A stretch of DNA of 64,000 nucleotides. Source: Spirodela intermedia (lineage: Eukaryota > Streptophyta > Magnoliopsida > Alismatales > Araceae). Below the pieces are notes generated by a model. It saw only the letters and a program-made list of their open reading frames with translations. It was not told the origin of the DNA and did no database searches. Positions within the stretch are counted from its first letter, which is position 1. Every line of letters begins with the position of its first letter. The stretch covers positions 3,762,892-3,826,891 of the forward strand of contig LR746265.1 in the NCBI GenBank assembly GCA_902729315.2, read 5' to 3'. A program made the translations under genes and the position numbers. Below are positions 36,245-48,979 of this stretch, one piece after another.

Positions 36245-38319
36245 TCAACCCTTCGTGTTACCCCATATCTCCTCGAGCTCGCCGGCGAAGGCCTTCTGCC
36301 GCCCGACGACGATCGTGAGGTGGTCCTTTTTCTCGATCACCTTAACTTGGGCACGGGGGATCTTTGACTGCACGGCGAGGCTGCACTCCACTGGGAGGAG
36401 CTCGTCATCTCTCCCGTGGAAAACCGTCACATCGCAGCTTAGCTGGCTCCGCACCGCGTCAAGGTAGCCGTCCATCTTGCCGGCGCTACCGCAGATGATG
36501 TTGTGCAAGGTGTGCCACGCGGCATTATGAGTATGGCAAAAGAAGCCGTCCATCAGGAAGGTCCTGACCCTGCGATATCAATCCGACGAACACCAAACGA
36601 TCAGAAACTCCCCGGCAACCCAGCGGGTGGGCGGATTTATGATCATTAGTTGCGCCTGCCGCGGCAGGCCCGGGTTGTTCAGGTCAAGAAATCTCGACCA
36701 GAAAAGAGGACCTGAGACTCTATCTAGTTGCTTCCACAAGTCAACAAGTTGCAGATACTAAGTCAATATAAGTCAATGACGAGGAATTAGGCTCACGATA
36801 GCGAAATCTGATGGCATCCAATGTGACCTAAATCGTGGAAAACCATAGTCAAAGATAGACGAAGTGGTAGTACAGCAACAGTCCCAACACATTTATGACG
36901 ATGACCCATTGATTGTGGTGCACTAGCTATTATGGGTGAGTGCTGGGAGGTTTAGGCGACACCTGTTCCTTGTGATCTGCTTGACGGCGAACTCCCACAA
37001 TCGGTGGTTCTTGCAGAGGACGACGCACGCCATCCGGCTGATGTGCTCGTACCAGCACGCCACGGAGGCCCCGAAAGAGATAGGGGGCCACAACCTCCTC
37101 GGCGCCACTTTCCTTAGCACGAACTGCGTCCCTTGCTCCCCTTTGGGCACCGGAAAATATGGCTGCATCCATCACCTCCGCCATCATCAACAAAGAGAAG
37201 GAATGGAAAAAATGGAGAAAATAAGATTCCCAGGCTTCGAAAAGATAAAAAAACCACCAGATATGTCGGTGATCACCAATCTGCTTCTTCTTACCGGAGC
37301 GAGCAAGGTGAGAGACTTGACGGCGCCGGGGTACTTGACGGCGAGAGCGAGTGCGAGGATGCATCCGAGCGAATGGGCCACAATGTGGAACTGCTTGACC
37401 TTGTAGGGTTCCAGCACTGATCGCTCGATCATATCAACGTGCTCGCGGAGCGTGTACAGAGAGTCGGTGGGCTTCGGGCTCCGGCCAAACCCTAGCAGGT
37501 CAACAGCGATGAGCCGGTACCGCGACTTCGCCTCCTCTGAGAAGTTGGGGAACACCGTCTCCGTCCAGAAGAGTGATGAAGAGATGAACCCGTGGATGAA
37601 GAGCACGTCCTCTTTCGCCTCTCGATCTGATCCAAAACCACAAACCAATACGAGATTTATATAATCTGCTCCGACTAGTGGAGGTGCAGTACCAGTTAGA
37701 AACCTTTGGGCCCCTCGGCGCGGACAAAGAGAGAGTCTTTGGCGGAGGAAGTCCAAGAGGTGCAGGTCCCGCAGTCGCAGTCGGACCAGCGAGGAACCGG
37801 CAGGGACTGCTGCCCGCCGATCTTCCCCTGGAGCATCTCCACAATGGTGGAGTTTATCGTGAACGTCGTGGTGGTGCTACCGTTCGCCGCCGCCGCCGAT
37901 CTGACAGCGGCAGCCCGGCGCCGTGCTACCGCAACCATCCCGGCCGCGCGCTCCATCTTGAGACGTCGCAGCTCCCTCACTGTGCACTTAGATACCTCCG
38001 AGACGAGGGAAGGGCGGGAATAGAGGGTGTCCGAGATGTCCTCGAGTTGAAGCTTCCTGGAGAAGAGGCAGACCACCTTGGATCCCCCGTTCTCGGAGAC
38101 CAGAATCTTTCCGCTGCTGGTGACCTTATCCGTGGCGGAGGAGCAGTAACAGGGATTCCACTCAGCCTCCACCGCATAGTCTATGAGCTTGAAGACGATG
38201 CAGAGGATGACGTCCACGAGGTCAAGAATCGAGAACACAAAGAAGCTCAGCACATCGTTCACAACCCTGCCGGCGAGGCAAAGAGCAGATCTTGTTGCAG
38301 CGTCACCTCCAGTACCCAT
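36245..38319 (-). CDS. BDG: BODYGUARD-like alpha/beta hydrolase (about 490 aa)
   Basis: A BODYGUARD-family enzyme, an extracellular alpha/beta hydrolase needed for cuticle and cutin formation in epidermis. Exons on the minus strand: 38319-37704, 37626-37295, 37162-36963 and 36569-36245; phases are consistent. Start MGTGGDAATRS leads into the conserved hydrophobic segment VVNDVLSFFVFSILDLVDVI and AEWNPCYCSS. Then come ISDTLYSRPSLVSEVSK, PRWSDCDCGTCTSW, FIHGFISSSLFWTET, DLLGFGRSPKP, VAHSLGCILALALA (serine nucleophile, about residue 291), WYEHISR, FHGRDDELLPVECS (aspartate) and KKDHLTIVVGRQ (histidine). All three catalytic positions are present. The frame remains open upstream of the chosen start, but that part lacks family similarity. 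The gene appears complete and functional. Confidence 0.93.
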
Positions 38320-41300
38320 TGCACTGCAGCCAAGCCAAGGCGCAACGCGGCCGAGAGGTCGTTGAGGGAGCTTACCAGCCGTCCTTTTTAAGAGTTGGAG
38401 GGGGAGATATCCATGTGCAGATGTGGCCCTGATACCTCCTTTCACACTCTGAGTTGATCTGTGGTTCACTGGCTCACACTTCCTAGCCTTTTTCGCTATT
38501 TGGGGAGCAGAGGGGCCCGGCCCCAACGTCAGATCCAGAAGGAGAAAGGTGAGCCGAGCAAGGGACGACTGAGCTCCTCGAGGGGTCTCCGACTCGACCG
38601 ACCATGCAACTGTTCTGAAGCCTCCCGGGGTATTAAAGCTCCGGCCTAAATCTTTGAAGGGGTGGGAAGAGGAGGACGAAGGGGGGAACCCTGGTGACGA
38701 GATGGATGTTTCGTGGAGTGGGTCTTAAAAGGTGAATCTGATCAAGCAATACGCGTCCCTTTACTGGTATAAACTCGGCTAATGGCTTCACCCTATAGGA
38801 GTAAAGACTGTAAGAGAGGATTTCCCATCTTTCACCGGTGCTTCTTGACGCGTACTGAGTGGAGAAGGCGGCTGCGCAGAGACTGATGAGTGAATTGATT
38901 GATCCATTAAGGACATTTGCTGGGAGGGAGAAAGGGGTAGGTGGCAGTTGAGCCCCCCTGCTAACCCTCTTTTTTTCTCACTGCGGCGTTAATCCACCCA
39001 CACGCACCGCCTGGGTATTACGCAGGGATGATATGCACGGAGACAAGCTCTGTGTGAGCACGCTGGGTTACATGTGAGGACGCCGCGCGTCACCCCTCCC
39101 CCCTCCACCGCCCACTCTTCTCGGCCACCGCCGGGCATTCTCTTACGGGTACCTTCAATGCCCTCTTCCGTTAGAGGGAGAGAGTTGGGGCAGTGGAGGC
39201 GCTACTTCACCAGAGCGAAACAAGGAATTGCAAATGAATACACCTCCGTTTTACGGATCTGAATACTCCCCCATCTCCCTCTTTCTAACCCCAATTGCCC
39301 CCTCGTCTCCGCTTTGCTGTCTATCCCACCCGACATACCACTGTCATTTATTACTCGCTGTCTAAGGCACATGACTCCTCCCTCCCACAATAACCCTTGA
39401 CAGAGCCAGTAGTGCACGCCCCTCCGCCACCTCCCCGCTACCACCCGCTGAATAAATGGAAGCCCACCATACATGCTGTCAACGTTTGGGCCTGCTTGCT
39501 TCCACCGGTTTTTCCCTCCAACGTAGAGACTCCTGCGGATACCTACGACGCATACCTGAAGTAAACGTAGGGGGGCTTATCAGCGTATGGCCCCCAACGT
39601 AATAGTGCAGCTTCGCCTTATTATCTGGGCTAGGAGGTTTACTGGCCCAATTTTCGTGTGAGAGGCTGACGGAGGTCTACGACGTGAACGGCGGTCCTCT
39701 TTTAAATGCGAATCTGATCTGGGTATTGTGGACGGACATCAAGAGTTGTGGATGATTCCCCCACAGATGGAGCTCGATAACATGTTGCCCAAAGGGCAAC
39801 ATTGATTTCCGGAGATTTGTCTAATGAATGAACTGAGCCATTACCCACCAACGCGTTGGACTGGGCGCTGGAATTTTTAATGAGAAATCGGAATGTTAGA
39901 GACGAGGCTCTTCAATGCCCTTTTCCGCAGATTAATGCACAGGCAACCCTAAATCCTTGGATATCTACTTAGGACCAGATTTTAAATGTTCTTGAATGGC
40001 GTGTAGGTAGTGACAATAGATCTTAGATCAAGCCGTCGTTGGCCCACATCGCTCGTCTGATGTTCAATTGACAAGGACGTCTTGCGTTGTACTTGTACTC
40101 TTTATTATTAATCCAATTCTTCAGCGTTCGTTCAATCCATAAATGTCTGACTAGTGTTCGAATGCCCTCCCCCCTCCGGCTCTCATTGGTAGAGCTTTCA
40201 TTTTGATTTTCACGTGCATAATATAGCCCTCTCATTCCTCACGCCATCCGTCAAATCTTAGTCGAGGTTCCGCGGGCATGCCAAGCGAAGAAACTTCGCC
40301 AGATTATTTGGAGATTCTCCTTCTGGGCCAGGCCTAGATATACGCAGAATCCGCATCCAAAGCGGGACCAGAATCAACTTCTATAAGATTCTTGGGAGGC
40401 CACATGGCTCTGGGTCCTACCGACTAGTGGGCGACTTTTGGTGGACAGATTGAATCGGAATTAATAAGACTCCTTAATGATGTGCGTGGTTTACCTCGTC
40501 GGTAATTCACGGGGAGTCTGGCGAGGAGGAAGATCTCGCTGAGGGCTGTGAAAGGATTGGATCTCACAACGACGACGACGGCGGCGGGGTGGTCGAAGTA
40601 AAGGCGGTGGATCCGGGGGAGGTGTGGGTGGCTCACCCGGCCTTCCAAAATCAGAGGAATCAGCTCAAACGGGAAGCTGGCTTTACAGAAAGAAGACCTC
40701 AGAACGGCCATTGATCTGCCGCAGCCCCCCGGTCAAGTCGATAAGTGTGTATATTTCTCCTTTGTGCGATAACAACAAATGCTCACTCTTATGCCTAGGA
40801 TTGAGTGACGACAGAATACTCACACGCGAAAAACAAAATCCTACGTTCTCTCTTGAGCCATGAAGACTCTCCAACAGTCAATCCCGTGCGGAGCGATGAA
40901 TGATATCATCGAGACCAAAGTATGTGCTTTCGCCTAAAGCATCGATCGATCAGTGCTGTCTGCGGAACGCCACAACGGCTTGGAGGAGGCAGGCTGGAAT
41001 CCTATTCGGCTGACAGGGTCTTGCCCCTGTACTGGGAATCTGAGAGCCACTACGATAGAAGTCAGGAAAGGCATTGTGAGCATTGTGAGATGAGAAGTTT
41101 CCACGGTAAATCCACTGTCTTCTGGTCCGAAACAAAGCCTACGAACGAAGTGGATCAGTCTACTCAGCTGAAAAATATTGTTTATTTGTTTCTTCAAGGT
41201 TCTACAAGGCCATTTGGAATTCAGCACTCAAGCAGTCACCTACAAGTAAGGTCAAACATGCCACATTCCACGGGCCTTTCTATACACACATTTTTTTGCT

Positions 41301-41330
41301 AGTGATGAGAGGTCACATCGCCATTGGCAC
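38320..41330. other. Intergenic region upstream of the BODYGUARD-like gene
   Basis: No confident gene. Minus-strand open frames at 40424-40711 and 40934-41227 have protein-like composition (for example HRLYFDHPAAVVVVVRSNPF), but I recognise no family and no splice structure. The segment 38320-38700 probably contains the promoter and leader of the hydrolase. Confidence 0.45.
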
Positions 41331-42889
41331 AGTGTCTATCTCCTGTGGTTATTAATTAATCCAACCTGTTGGAACATTACAATGAGCAAAGAGATAAGGG
41401 AATTGAGATGTAATCTACTCCCATCCATTGCAAAGGATACCCATAGGTTTTTTCCTCTCTATCTCTCTTATCTTTCTCTCTTTCATCTTCTCTATTACAA
41501 CATTTTGTTTCACAAAATATAAATAATTATCATATCCACTTTACATGTAGTTTCATGTTATCATAAAATTGTCAATTTTTTTTGTATCACTGACATAGTT
41601 TCTTTCAAACCATAAAGATATTTTTATGGTTAAATACTAATTTTTAATTGCCTTGTTGAACAAAACTATCCAACTGTATCACATATATCTCTATATCTAA
41701 ATTTTTAAATAAAAATATGTTTTTTTGCATCAGCTTGATATAATCCTAAATCCCACATATCTTGTATAACAATCATAACTTTGATCAAACAATGATCTAT
41801 GTTCAATGTATGATATGTAAATGAGATAAATTGTGATGTATATCATACTTTTGTACTATACTTGATTCGTAATAGATTATTTGGGTTGTTAACAAGTATA
41901 TATTGAATTCGATAAAATAGACATATGATATAATAAAAGTATAAATTTATATGATCTTATGAACACATAACACAACTTCTAATTTCAAAAGATCATTTAT
42001 GATGTTATTAGTTTTTTATGTTAACTTAGATTATGCATGTGACCTCAACAAGATGAGATGTACAGCATAGTATAAGGTCATAAAAGTTGAATGACAATGT
42101 TTAATACATTGTTACATAATAATCAACAAAATGTCAATCCCCTTAACAAACATGCAGAATATATGCTTATTTTGGCACTCTAGGCCTTAAAGGAAATCAA
42201 GCTAATTATCGATAATATATGCTTAATTTATTACTATAATTGAAGCTACAAAATAAGTTTTCAGTTGAAAGATTTGGTAATGCAACTTTAGTACTATTCA
42301 AGAAGTTGTATGCATATATTGTGCTAATTTAAGTGTAATTTATGTTATAAAATATTTTATTTATCATTCTATGAGAAATCATATTGATATCTAATTTCAC
42401 AAATTTCTTAAAATCTTTCAACTAGCAACATATAACTTGTGAAGGTTTGTAGTTGATATAATACAAATTATGATGACTAAGTTTTTACCAATAACTAAGT
42501 TTTAACACTACTTAAACTTAGCTAATACTCACTTATGCTAAGGTGCAAATGATATATATAAATAAGTAGCTACGTTTAGATAGAGTTATTTTTCTTATGT
42601 TTGTAATAATTAGTTTGACCAAGTTAAAGTTAGAAAGTTATTGACTAGACAAATTAATTAGGCTATTAAAATCCCCAAAGAGAAAGGGGAATAGAGATGT
42701 AACATACTCTCATCTATCACAATAGATTATGATTGATTTTTGCTTTTCTATCTCTTGTTCCTCTATGTAAAGGGGAGAGTGTAGGAGAAAGGCATATAAT
42801 GATAGTGAGTCATGAGAAGTGAGGATATGAGGTAAACTAAACATTGTGAGATAGTAAGAGAGCATGTGATATAAATCCAACAACTGTTA

Positions 42890-45865
42890 AGGCACTAAAA
42901 GGTATTTTGAAATCAAATGAAAAGAAATTGAGAAGAAGAAGATACAAAAGGAATCCTAAAAAGACCTAGTGTGTTCTAGGCATCCAAGAGGTCCCTATCT
43001 ATCCCAAGTCACGATAATTTCTCCTTTTTCTCTTGCTCCTCTAAACCTCTCCATGTTGAGCCCTAATACCTCACTATCAACTCTCAGAATGTGTCTTTTA
43101 TCACGTATAACAATAAATGTCATTGTGAACAAGATCTTATATCCTTTCTTCTGAGATAAGTGACAAGATCATATATTTTCTTCACTGACAACTATAATTT
43201 GTATCAATAATCTCATTAGAGAGGAATCTAATCCTATTGAATGATTACTTTGGATCTCACAAAGGTGTATTGTATGTCAATTAGTTTATTGAAATATATA
43301 TTTCAATGAACTTTGTCATCTAATCATGTGAGTAGGGGTTGATTGACACCATTTCATGCCATAATTGTATTTAATTGAAAAATATGAAAAATTACATAAA
43401 ATCTAGATGTTGGGGTAAGTCGAGGAGATAGACCACTTGTATGATGTACTTTAAGTTGAAATGATACAAAATATATGAACACTTTTCATTCTATTTCATT
43501 ATTAATGCTTTTATTTTGTATGACCCTAAATATAGGTAAGAATCATCACCCATGACAAATGGAATCTCCGTTTACTGACAGTTTGTCTTGACTTTCATTT
43601 AGATTTCAGCACATAATAGATGGTGGTTGAATAAATCTAAGAGTCTTAGTTTGTAACTAACTATCCACATTTACTACTGAGGATGGATGCAAGATGCAGT
43701 AGAGTACATTAGAATGCATCAACCATATAATGTTTTAAGTGGATTCATCTCAATATAATTGTGATAAGATATATTGTATGAGTATCCTTCATGGAAATGA
43801 TTATTCAAAGGTCTTGGTGTATGAAAGAGAAGCACCTAAGGTCAATTCTTAAGTAGTAATTGACTATTTTTATCTACTTGTCTATTTGAAGGTGATGTTA
43901 TATAGTTTACCTAAGTTGTATACCTTAATACTTGAATATTTCAATCAAACTAGATTCATAAAAAGAGATTCATAATAAAAAATAATAGATTTGAGAATAT
44001 CATATACGTGCATTATTTACTAAGTAAAATTATCATATTAAAAGTGGTAAATAAGTGTTAAGGGGTAGAAAGTGACTATACTCAATTAGTTCACCATCAC
44101 TGAAGTAGAATTGGAATCAACACATCATGATAATCTTTCAATAAAATTCATAGAGATGTCTTCCCAAATGTGTTCGAAGATTTAAATAAGTTGATGTAAT
44201 TTTGTCAAAGATAAGGAGTCAGATTTATTTTGTTGTCACATGAACTCTCATCAACATATGTTTTCATCTATTACTTCATCCCTATCTAGAAGACTTACTA
44301 AGTTATTTTTTTGTAAATTTTGTAAAATCATGCATACCCTCTCACTTAGTTATCATAGAAGTCATGTAATAATTTATCAATTAAATGAGAGAGTGCAATG
44401 ATCACTAGGCATCTCATATGTAATATAAGATATTGATGAAGAGAAAAATGAGAGTTAGTCTCTCTATAATAATGTTTGTTGTATGGGTCTTAACTTGGGA
44501 TCTGTCTAAATTTTGATCATTGAACTAGAAATATCAAGTTATAATGTTTGGAAGATATATGCAGCATGTAATATACCTCAATTGTTACTCTTAATATTAT
44601 GTTAGAATCAAAATCTATTAATTTTTAAATTCTATTTTTGGTTTTTTGAGTATACTAATCTATGTGGATGTAAAATTTCCTACCTAAGAAATTATTTTGT
44701 CATCTTAAAATTGCTAACACTATTTTAATGAGGTCTCTATTGTAAACTGATTTCAATATATTTTTTTCCAAGAAAGATTGACTAAATTAGGTGATTAGTC
44801 TTCCTTCTTGTGTATAGATGAGTCTTAAATCTAACATGTACATATTTACTTCTCAAATGAAAGTTTCCAAAAAGAAAGGTAAGATTTTAATTTGAATGTC
44901 ATTGAAACTTTTTCTCGTTTGAATGTCATTTGTGTGGACTTATTCTTGTGGAACATTTCCTTCTTGAGTTAGAGGCTGCACTAATGATACATAACTTACA
45001 AAAAATCTTAATTAATAATATTTAAGTCTCATTTTTTTTGTAATTCTCATAAATTTATCAAAATGAGTCATTTTAGCATCACTTCAATCTTTCTTTGACA
45101 TATTGTCACGTTAGCCACTAAAATCAAATGACTAAAGTATTACAATTGACCTTGAGTGAATAGATACTTCTTATTACTACTAAAAAATGTCATATATATA
45201 TATTTTTCATGTTATTATACATCATACTTATAAATCAATATATTATCAAAGAAGATTACAACCAAGTGAGAGATATAAGCTTGAAATTTTTTATTTATCA
45301 AATATTAGAAGGTGTTAGGGACTAGACACTTTATCTCATCTTTCTTGGTATGAGAACCACTAAATTGGTAGATGTTCACTGACTTTAGTCTGATAACATG
45401 GTCAATATCCCATTTTTAGGGTAGTCCATGTTGAGGAATACAACTAGATTTAAGACTTAATGGACTTGAGAGTGGTGTGATATTACAACTGAAGAAAGAG
45501 AGCATATCTACAGAATATGAACAATATGATAAAATAATATACCTGAGCTATAATATTCCTATTAGGTACTAGGTTTGATTTCAACTTTTAAATTATCAAA
45601 ATAATTGTTACCAACCTTAGGTATTAGTTAGTCCAAGTTGATCCTCCAAAATCAAGTGGTTCTCACATGAATACTAAAGTACTAAAAAGGAATGTGAAAC
45701 CAAATAAAAAGAAAATTAGGAAGAAGATAGAAAATAAATTTTGAAAAAAAACCCAGATTGTGTTAGAGGACCTTTGAGATGCCATTGTATCTCTCAAGTC
45801 ACTATTTTTTCCTCTTAGTATAATTGAGCTCTATTTGTTGAACCCTAGCACCTTACTAATTGATT
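42890..45865. repeat. Diverged direct repeats about 2.8 kb apart
   Basis: The block 42890-43080 and the block 45670-45865 share the same order of features: a CACTAAAA or TACTAAAA lead, an AAATNAAATGAAAAGAAA-like run, a GTGTT(C/A)..GG junction, a TCCAAG..CATT.TCT segment, and a terminal GAGCCCTAATACC or GAACCCTAGCACC. They may be eroded LTRs of one element or two independent fragments. Confidence 0.5.
44090..44340 (-). pseudogene. Ty3/gypsy integrase fragment (old)
   Basis: On the minus strand a frame with several stops reads MK..MKTYVDESSCDNKI, then IWEDISMNFIERLS, corresponding to the zinc-finger end and the start of the catalytic core of gypsy integrase (consensus roughly CxxCQxNK and WEDISMDFI). 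It is homologous to the copy near 63.5 kb. Multiple stops show it is long dead. Confidence 0.75.
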
Positions 45866-47539
45866 ATGTAATGACTATTTTACCCCTCATTACTGTGTTT
45901 ACCTTTATAGACAAATTTTTCCCTTCTTTCTATTGAAGTAACGATTGGAGTTATATTAATATGCTTTCAACTTTTTTATTTTTCTCTCTTTTCTACTAAA
46001 AGATGAAGACGTTCAACATTGTGTTTAAGAAATTAATTAATATATTATGTAAATATCTTAATATGTTCTTTTACCCATTATCTCTACCCCTCTCTATGGA
46101 CATGAATCATTCTCCAAAAGATGTGAGCCATGGTGTATCACTTCTTAATATTTTTCATTTGTATATAGTTTTGTCATCTCTATTATATTAACTTTGATAT
46201 TTCACACACATCCATTGTGGTTTAGACATTGATGATTTATCTTTTCTGATGGATATTTATACTATTTTATTTTTACATAGCAATCTCCACTATTAAGTTA
46301 CTAAGTCATTCAACTAAAAACTCAATTGATATTCATAGGTGAGATCAATCTATTTAGTTGCGCTGCTTTACATAGTTTGGTTTGATTGAGATTATTTTAG
46401 CACACTCTCACAAACACAAATATTTTAGTCAGATGGAGAATATAAATTGTATCACGCAGGAATATAGTATAACCCTACAATGTCAATGTCATATTAGAAT
46501 GTTTGGTCATCACATTCAAAATTGGTTAGTGGCCAACACTTCAAACTGCACTATTTATTTTATTTCTTTCAATCAGCCTTGGAATGTACATTCTTTGAGT
46601 TCAAAAGGAGGAAGAGGGCTGAAAAATTGATGGTCAGTTGAATGGAGAAAAAAATTATTCACAAATGTATCAAACCTGGAGGTGGGAAGATGAACAATGA
46701 AAGAAGAAAGTACTAAAAGTGGAATATAAAGAACTTTAAATATCTAGTGATTATATCTTACTCATGGTCAAAACACTTGCATGTTCAAAAATTAGAATGA
46801 TATGAGCAAGTAGAAATGACGAATTAGGCCTTTTTTATAACCTATGAATTCATTGTCTTTTGATTCATCAATCATATGTCCTCATTCTTCTTTGGGTTGA
46901 ACTTTGAAGAAGACCCACTCCTACACTTTGGCAGTGGCCATACACTAGATGGTTCCAACCCTTGCGTATGATCTGACCTCAATCTTGGAGTTTAATATTC
47001 AAGGAGCCTACCAACTATGTCAAAAGGCCTTCATTTAGCAAAGATGCTACTGATCAACTACTGCACCAATGAGGATCAATTGCTGGTGGGACGCCGAAAA
47101 TAAATAATAATGAGGATGTTTAAAGATGCCTATTTAAGAACCAATTAAGATCCGCCTTGTTCGGATGGGTTTAGTCCCAATCAATGCAGCCCAGTCCAAC
47201 TTTGGGTTGACTTTGAACTTGTTCAGCCTAAAATGTGAACATCAGCTGAAAACCCAACTTCCAAGTCAAAGGAGTGATGTCAAAGTCGCGAGGCGAGAGT
47301 CTCCCCAGAAAGTTATCTTCAACTTGCATGCTCACTTCGAGTTTGCTTGAGAGAGCGGAAAACCCTAATTTGTTGACGGAAACTGACTGGGGACTGGCAA
47401 CTATGGTTTTCAAGCTTGGAGAGTGAGAGGAAGTTCACCGGCAGGCATATCCCACATTCTCTATCTGAAGCCTTAGATTTCTGACTTGCAAATTGCTGAG
47501 GAAGAAGATAGACCTCGGTCTTCATCTTGCTGGTCTTTT

Positions 47540-48193
47540 AATCCTCCAGCAATGCAAGGAGAGCTATCATCAAGCCCTCGTCGGTCTCTGAACCAGGGGC
47601 CTACCTCTCCACCATGTCTTGCATCATGATGTCCTTGACGCACGTTATGCTCAGATGGCGCACTCATATGCAGAGATCTTGAAGCGCATCTATGAGCCTA
47701 GGTTGCGAGTGACTTATGCTCTCCTAGGCAAGCTTGATCATGGCTTGTCTGGGGCTGCTCTGATGCAGATTATGCTGGTGCTCATGAAGTTAGTAGGTCT
47801 ACTATAGGTTTTTGCACATATGTTGGGGGTACTTTTGTTACTTAGTATAGTAAGAAGCAAAATATTATTTCTCAATCTACTACTAAATCTGAATACATAG
47901 CCATAGCTTATACTATATCTGAACTCTTCTAGGTGGTATCAATACTTCAAGCTTTTCATATCACTGGCTCTAAGTTTGTTCCTATGTATCGTGACAACAA
48001 GGCTGATATTTTCATAACCAATGATTCTGTCTTTCACGAGCGTACAAAACAAATAAAGGTGAACTGTCATTTCATTAGAGATGTTGTGATATCCAAAAAA
48101 ATCTCTACACCTTACATTACTACAGAGGAGCAATTGGGGGATATCTTTACCAATGCACTTGTCGAACACTGCAGACTATCCGTGCCAAGTTGA
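47540..48193 (+). pseudogene. Ty1/copia RNase H pseudogene
   Basis: The plus strand contains the end of a copia polyprotein. Around 47752-47786 the frame reads SDADYAGAHEVSRSTIGFC, then TYVGGTFVT and KKQNIISQSTTKSEYIAIAY. From 47933 an open frame gives MYRDNKADIFITNDSVFH, HERTKQIKVNCHFIRD and TPYITTEEQLGDIFTNAL. These correspond to copia RNase H landmarks (DADYAG, STSGYC, DNKSA, RTKHIEVDxHF, QLADxxTK). Two in-frame stops (near 47858 and 47928) and a frame change show that it is dead. 47640-47750 (EILKRIYEP, LDHGL) may be a scrambled reverse-transcriptase end. Confidence 0.88.
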
Positions 48194-48230
48194 TCATGAG
48201 AGATCTCCATGTTCCAACTTGAGGGCGGAG

Positions 48231-48373
48231 TGTTGTGGCCCATTTATTATAAGGACATTATTTTAAAACTTACTGCTTTAGGGCTAAGTCATTTAACCCT
48301 AAAGAGGGAGGTGGACGACGGTGTTACGAACGAATTTTACCTTCACTCTCTCTCTCTCCCTCTCTTCTCAACA
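48231..48373 (+). mobile_element. Candidate 3' LTR of the copia remnant
   Basis: After the RNase H stop, a purine-rich tract (GAGGGCGGAG, 48221-48230) is followed by TGTTG, the usual LTR start after a copia polypurine tract. A CAACA ending occurs at 48369-48373, giving a 143-bp TG...CA unit. It is short for an LTR, so it may be truncated or the true end may lie elsewhere. The 5' LTR was not found. Confidence 0.5.
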
Positions 48374-48495
48374 CTCCACCCAGATCATTCCTATCTCCAG
48401 CTCAACATTGTCACCCGCCGCGCAGGCGATGGCGGTGGTGGCTGGTTTAAAACCTTGTGCTTTCGAGGACAGGGCTTTCACTTGTTGCATGAGAT

Positions 48496-48518
48496 GAGAG
48501 AGAGAGAGAGAGAGAGAG
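48496..48518. repeat. GA microsatellite
   Basis: A (GA)n run of about 11 units lies between the copia remnant and the RopGAP gene. Confidence 0.85.
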
Positions 48519-48979
48519 GGAGAGGAGACGTGATGATGAGTAACTCTTAACGCGACCTCAGCCGAAGAATCTCTTTCCGAGGGATTAGCGCGGCCAATAA
48601 TTTCACAGATTTGCAGGACCACGAAGGTAGATAGAACAGAAGATCCCACCATACGACCTCAGAACTACAGGCAACATCATCATCATCTACGTCGCATTCC
48701 ATAGCAGGCAATGTATGCCACATTCAAAATGACCTGTGATACGCTCCCCCCGTCGCAGCTACATCCATGCCCTTTAAAGAGCGAAGCCAGAGAAGGTGCT
48801 ACCCCATTGCAGCGCTTCTCTCCGTTCCATGGACGTCGACCTCACCTCCGGACCTCTCCAAAAGCAGGATGTCCGCCAAGTTTTCTTCTCTAAAGCAGCG
48901 GACCATCACTCCAACCGCCAATCGTCAAGCGCTTCTCCTTCCTAAACCCCCCGGAACCCTCCCTATAACTTTTAACCTC

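Larger units (their letters stand above)
41331..47200 (-). mobile_element. Decayed Ty3/gypsy retrotransposon region
   Basis: About 5.9 kb of strongly AT-rich sequence, abruptly different from its neighbours, contains minus-strand remains of a gypsy polyprotein (integrase at about 44090-44340). It also holds two diverged direct copies of flanking sequence: 42890-43080 resembles 45670-45865, and a GAGATGTAA..TACTC.CATC motif at about 41407 recurs near 42694. No intact ORF remains. Exact element ends are not resolved; nested insertions are possible. Confidence 0.7.
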
